NCBI RefSeq assembly: GCF_017104715.1
Contig: NZ_JAAGPI010000043.1
Span: 1-64,000 of the forward strand
DNA length: 64,000 nt
Source: Burkholderia sp. Ac-20365
GTDB taxonomy: Bacteria > Pseudomonadota > Gammaproteobacteria > Burkholderiales > Burkholderiaceae
Reading direction: 5' to 3'
Part shown: piece after piece, positions 61,419 through 64,000 of the stretch
Numbering within the stretch: the first letter of the stretch is position 1
Layout of the letters: each line of letters starts with the position of its first letter
Notes under the pieces: generated by a model
What the model saw: the letters and a program-made list of their open reading frames with translations, nothing else
Database searches by the model: none
What the model was told of the DNA's origin: nothing
Position numbers and translations under genes: made by a program

Positions 61419-63749
61419 CTAAGCGTGGGCACGGCTTGCGCATTCCGCCGCAGCGTCCTGCTCGCTGGAGCTCGCTTCTACCTTGTCAGCCTCGATTTCC
61501 GCCAGGCGCTCGCGCACCTGCTTGCCTATGACCGCAGCGCCGGCGGCGCGGAATAGCTGGTCATGCATGCCCGGAACCTCGGTGACCACCGGTTTGTCCT
61601 TTAGCACCGGCTGCCATCCCAGGTCATGGGCGAACAGGCGTCCCTTCAGCACCTGGGCGCTGCGGAAGATCTGCACGTTGCCGTCATAGGGCGCCGGACG
61701 GTACCGGGCCTGCTGGGCCAGCAGATATTCGATGTACCAGCGGTTCTCGGAGACGGTATGGTCCGTCGCACTGTCCTTGATCAGCCCGAGCTTGAGCGCG
61801 AGTTCTGCCAGGCGGAGCCGACGCACGATCCGATACTGCTTGAGGAAGGCGACCATCGATGTCTCGCCCCGCACGGCCTTGCGGAAGTCGCGCGGAACGT
61901 TGTCCGCCCGCACCTGCATTTTGCGCAACTCCCGATCGTACCAGGGCATCATCTCGCGATAACCGGGGCACCAGGAGTCGTTGAGGACGACGAGCTCTAC
62001 CGTTTCGCCTTCGCGCCGCAGCTGATGGGCTGCCTCGAGCGACAGCGCGCCGAGCACGCACAGGCCCATCAGGATATACGGGCCTTTGGGCTGGGCCAGC
62101 CTGATGAGCCGCACGGCGTCCGCGGCGATATCCTGGAACGCGCGCTGCGGGAACTCGCGCGGAGGGCCTTCCGGCACCATCGGAATGTCGATAAGCGGCC
62201 GATCGGTGCCGATCTGCTGGGCCAGTCCGAACAGGACTGCCGTGTTATTGAGCGCGATGACAGGCGTTCCCGTCGCATTCTCGTTGTATCGCACGATGTT
62301 GCGCGCTTTCGCCTCCAGCTCCGCCTGACTCATGAAACCGCTGGCACCGACGCCCGCCGCGACGCGCGCCGGTTCGATCGCAGGCGCGGGCGCAAGCGGC
62401 CGCTGCGCCGCGCTATCAACGGTTTCCAGCATCTCGCGCCACTTTGCCAGATGCCCGTCGATCGTCTCGACGTCGTAGAGGTCCGTGTCGCCTTCACAGG
62501 AAATGCGCCAGCCTTCAGGGCGCCGCACCATGAAGAAGTTGAGATCGTAGAGTGCGCCCGCGTTGTAGGAGGGCGAAGTCGTCGCGGCGAAGTCCTGCCG
62601 GCGAACCTCATCGCCCACACCGACGAAGCTTTGCTGCAGGGCGAAATTGACCGGGCAGAGCGGCGGCCGATCCACATCGGCGACTTCGCCCGCCATCTCG
62701 ATCATCTCTTCGAACGACAGGTGCAGGTGTTCGATGGCGTCGCTCAGCTTGGCGCCGCACTGCGCGGTGACGGAGGAGAGGGTGCTGTCGCGAGGAACAT
62801 CGAGGCGCAGTATCACCGTGTTGAGGAGCGGTCCGATCACTGCCTCGAGTTCCTGCTGATCCCGCACCGACATCTGCGTGCCCATGGCAACGCGGCTTTG
62901 TCCCGTCGCCGCTTGCAGCGCCATCGCGAGGCCAGCGGCCGCGACGCTGAACAGGGTCACGCCCTGGGCCTTGGCAGCCGCACTCAGACGGTCGCTGAGC
63001 GCATTCGGCAACAGGATCGAACGAATGACACCCTGGAAGCGCCGCTGCTGCGGCCGCGGGCGATCGCCGGGAACTTCGAAGCGCCTGAAGTCCTGAAGCT
63101 CACCGCGCCAATGCGCGCGAGCGCGGTCGAGCGCGCCGCTCGCAAGGAACTCTTCTTTCCAGAGCGCGTAGTCGCCGTGGTGAAGGTCGACATCGGGGAA
63201 TTGGGGCTCATGGCCCGCATGCAACGCGGCAAGCCCTTCCACGAGCTCGCACACGAGGCTGGCGAAGGACCAGCCATCGATGACGAGCGAATGGAAGGTC
63301 AGCTGCAATTCACCCTGCGTGCTGGACCTGGGCAACCACACCGCCCGGAAGAATGACGGGGACGACAGGTCGAAAGGCGTGAGGGCCTGCAGCCGACCGA
63401 CGCGCTCGGCCTCCGCAAGGGCGGCCTTGTCGTCGAAACCCGTCAGGTCGACCACGTCGAGCTGGAACGGGACGCGGCTCGAGACCTGCTGGCGCAACCC
63501 GGCACCCGTCATCAGGAAGCCGGTACGCAGGATCTCGTGCCGCGCCACCAGTTCGCCTAGCACCTGTTCGATGCTCGCGGCGTTCAGCGGCCCCGACAGT
63601 TGCACCCGGAACGCGCTGTTGAGCGCGGAAGCCTTCGGCGACGCCTTCTGTTCATGCCAGAACCGCGTCTGGCAGGCGGTCGCCGGGAACAGGGCGTAGC
63701 CGGCTTCGACCTCGAAGTCCGGGGCGATATTCAAGGTGATCCCGTTCAT
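61419..63749 (-). CDS. Condensation-thioesterase didomain protein (NRPS type)
   Basis: Protein of 776 residues. Residues 15-440 are an NRPS condensation domain; the motif normally HHxxxDG reads FHSLVIDG (152-159), keeping the catalytic second His153. Residues 490-740 are a thioesterase alpha/beta hydrolase: the nucleophile elbow is MGLCVLGA with Cys564 where Ser is usual, Asp591 in LNDSW and His729 in GMHDQLF. There is no adenylation or carrier domain in this chain; a carrier protein is encoded just upstream. It could form an amide or ester between a carrier-bound aminoacyl group and an acceptor, then release it. ATG 63749 follows the carrier stop by 3 bases. Confidence 0.88.
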   Translation of the reverse strand: MNGITLNIAPDFEVEAGYALFPATACQTRFWHEQKASPKASALNSAFRVQLSGPLNAASIEQVLGELVARHEILRTGFLMTGAGLRQQVSSRVPFQLDVVDLTGFDDKAALAEAERVGRLQALTPFDLSSPSFFRAVWLPRSSTQGELQLTFHSLVIDGWSFASLVCELVEGLAALHAGHEPQFPDVDLHHGDYALWKEEFLASGALDRARAHWRGELQDFRRFEVPGDRPRPQQRRFQGVIRSILLPNALSDRLSAAAKAQGVTLFSVAAAGLAMALQAATGQSRVAMGTQMSVRDQQELEAVIGPLLNTVILRLDVPRDSTLSSVTAQCGAKLSDAIEHLHLSFEEMIEMAGEVADVDRPPLCPVNFALQQSFVGVGDEVRRQDFAATTSPSYNAGALYDLNFFMVRRPEGWRISCEGDTDLYDVETIDGHLAKWREMLETVDSAAQRPLAPAPAIEPARVAAGVGASGFMSQAELEAKARNIVRYNENATGTPVIALNNTAVLFGLAQQIGTDRPLIDIPMVPEGPPREFPQRAFQDIAADAVRLIRLAQPKGPYILMGLCVLGALSLEAAHQLRREGETVELVVLNDSWCPGYREMMPWYDRELRKMQVRADNVPRDFRKAVRGETSMVAFLKQYRIVRRLRLAELALKLGLIKDSATDHTVSENRWYIEYLLAQQARYRPAPYDGNVQIFRSAQVLKGRLFAHDLGWQPVLKDKPVVTEVPGMHDQLFRAAGAAVIGKQVRERLAEIEADKVEASSSEQDAAAECASRAHA

Positions 63750-63752
63750 CGC

Positions 63753-64000
63753 TCAGACTCCCTCCGCATGTCTGCGTTTGAAGTTGTGGATCGAGGGCCG
63801 CAACACGGCAGGAGCCTGCACCACCTCTTTCTCCTGCGTGCCGTCCAGACTTGCGGCCAGTTCGGCGATCGTGACGTTCTTCATGAGTTGACGGGCATCG
63901 ACGCCCAGGCCGCGCTCGTTCATTCGCGCGACGATGCGGAACAGGTGGAGGCTGTCTGCACCGAGGCTGAAGAACTGCTGGTCGATGTCGATGTCCTGCA
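63753..64000 (-). CDS. Carrier-protein domain of an NRPS-like protein (5' part outside window)
   Basis: Only the C-terminal 82 codons are in the window. They read QQFFSLGADSLHLFRIVARM, where FFSLGADS is the phosphopantetheine attachment motif (Ser carries the arm), then ARQLMKNVTIAELAASL, the end of the carrier helix bundle, and a short tail ending EGV. The stop is TGA at 63753-63755. Upstream, beyond base 64000, an adenylation domain would be expected. The next gene starts 3 bases after the stop, so both are one operon. Confidence 0.88.
   Translation of the reverse strand, partial: QDIDIDQQFFSLGADSLHLFRIVARMNERGLGVDARQLMKNVTIAELAASLDGTQEKEVVQAPAVLRPSIHNFKRRHAEGV

Noticed and set aside
1..64000. 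CRISPR array, insertion sequence, rRNA or prophage genes
   Set aside because: No regularly spaced repeats of CRISPR type, no transposase or integrase motifs and no rRNA sequence were recognised anywhere in the window.

Overview
This is high-GC DNA from a Burkholderiaceae bacterium, most likely Paraburkholderia, Caballeronia or a close Burkholderia relative. The evidence is a Tad/Flp pilus locus with a DUF3613 protein, a DUF2968 protein, an Hfq paralogue with a long C-terminal tail, the order rnr-rlmB followed by rpiA, and a cepacian-style Wza/Wzc exopolysaccharide start. No rRNA, insertion sequence, CRISPR array or prophage was seen.

Layout. (1) 1-6,100: the end of a Tad pilus operon (TadC-like, TadD-like lipoprotein, DUF3613, TadG-like), a sigma-54 activator with a degenerate receiver domain, and a DUF2968 coiled-coil protein. 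(2) 6,300-12,360: small conserved proteins, Hfq2-like protein, a lipoprotein/ECF sigma/anti-sigma unit, a Gly/His-rich lipoprotein, and an FAD-linked oxidase with a small partner. (3) 12,370-22,980: a minus-strand fatty-acid degradation cluster (TetR, FadE-type dehydrogenase, long FabG-type reductase, MaoC-type hydratase, thiolase, FadD, DUF1571), with a palindromic operator candidate in front of tetR. (4) 23,000-32,800: MFS transporter, GNAT acetyltransferase, two near-identical tRNA-Leu(CAG) genes each with its own sigma-70 promoter, rnr, rlmB, an AT-richer acyltransferase, an AmiD-type amidase and rpiA.

(5) 33,250-64,000: a large exopolysaccharide island. It has a phosphoglycosyl transferase that primes the lipid carrier, Wza and Wzc, a Wzy-like polymerase, a Wzx flippase, four cytoplasmic glycosyltransferases, two O-acyltransferases, a secreted glycosidase, and a GtrB/GtrA/GT-C side-branch module. 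Unusually it also carries an FkbH-like protein, an Fe(II)/2-oxoglutarate-type (cupin/JmjC-like) protein with a decayed second copy, a TIGR04325-type methyltransferase, an SGNH hydrolase, and a nonribosomal-peptide-type carrier protein followed by a condensation-thioesterase protein that runs off the window edge.

The most interesting part is this island. I infer that it makes a polysaccharide, or a lipid-linked glycan, decorated with an aminoacyl or acyl group built on a carrier protein. That inference rests on gene neighbourhood only. No database search or computation was possible. Functions come from motif recognition, and coordinates were read directly from the sequence.
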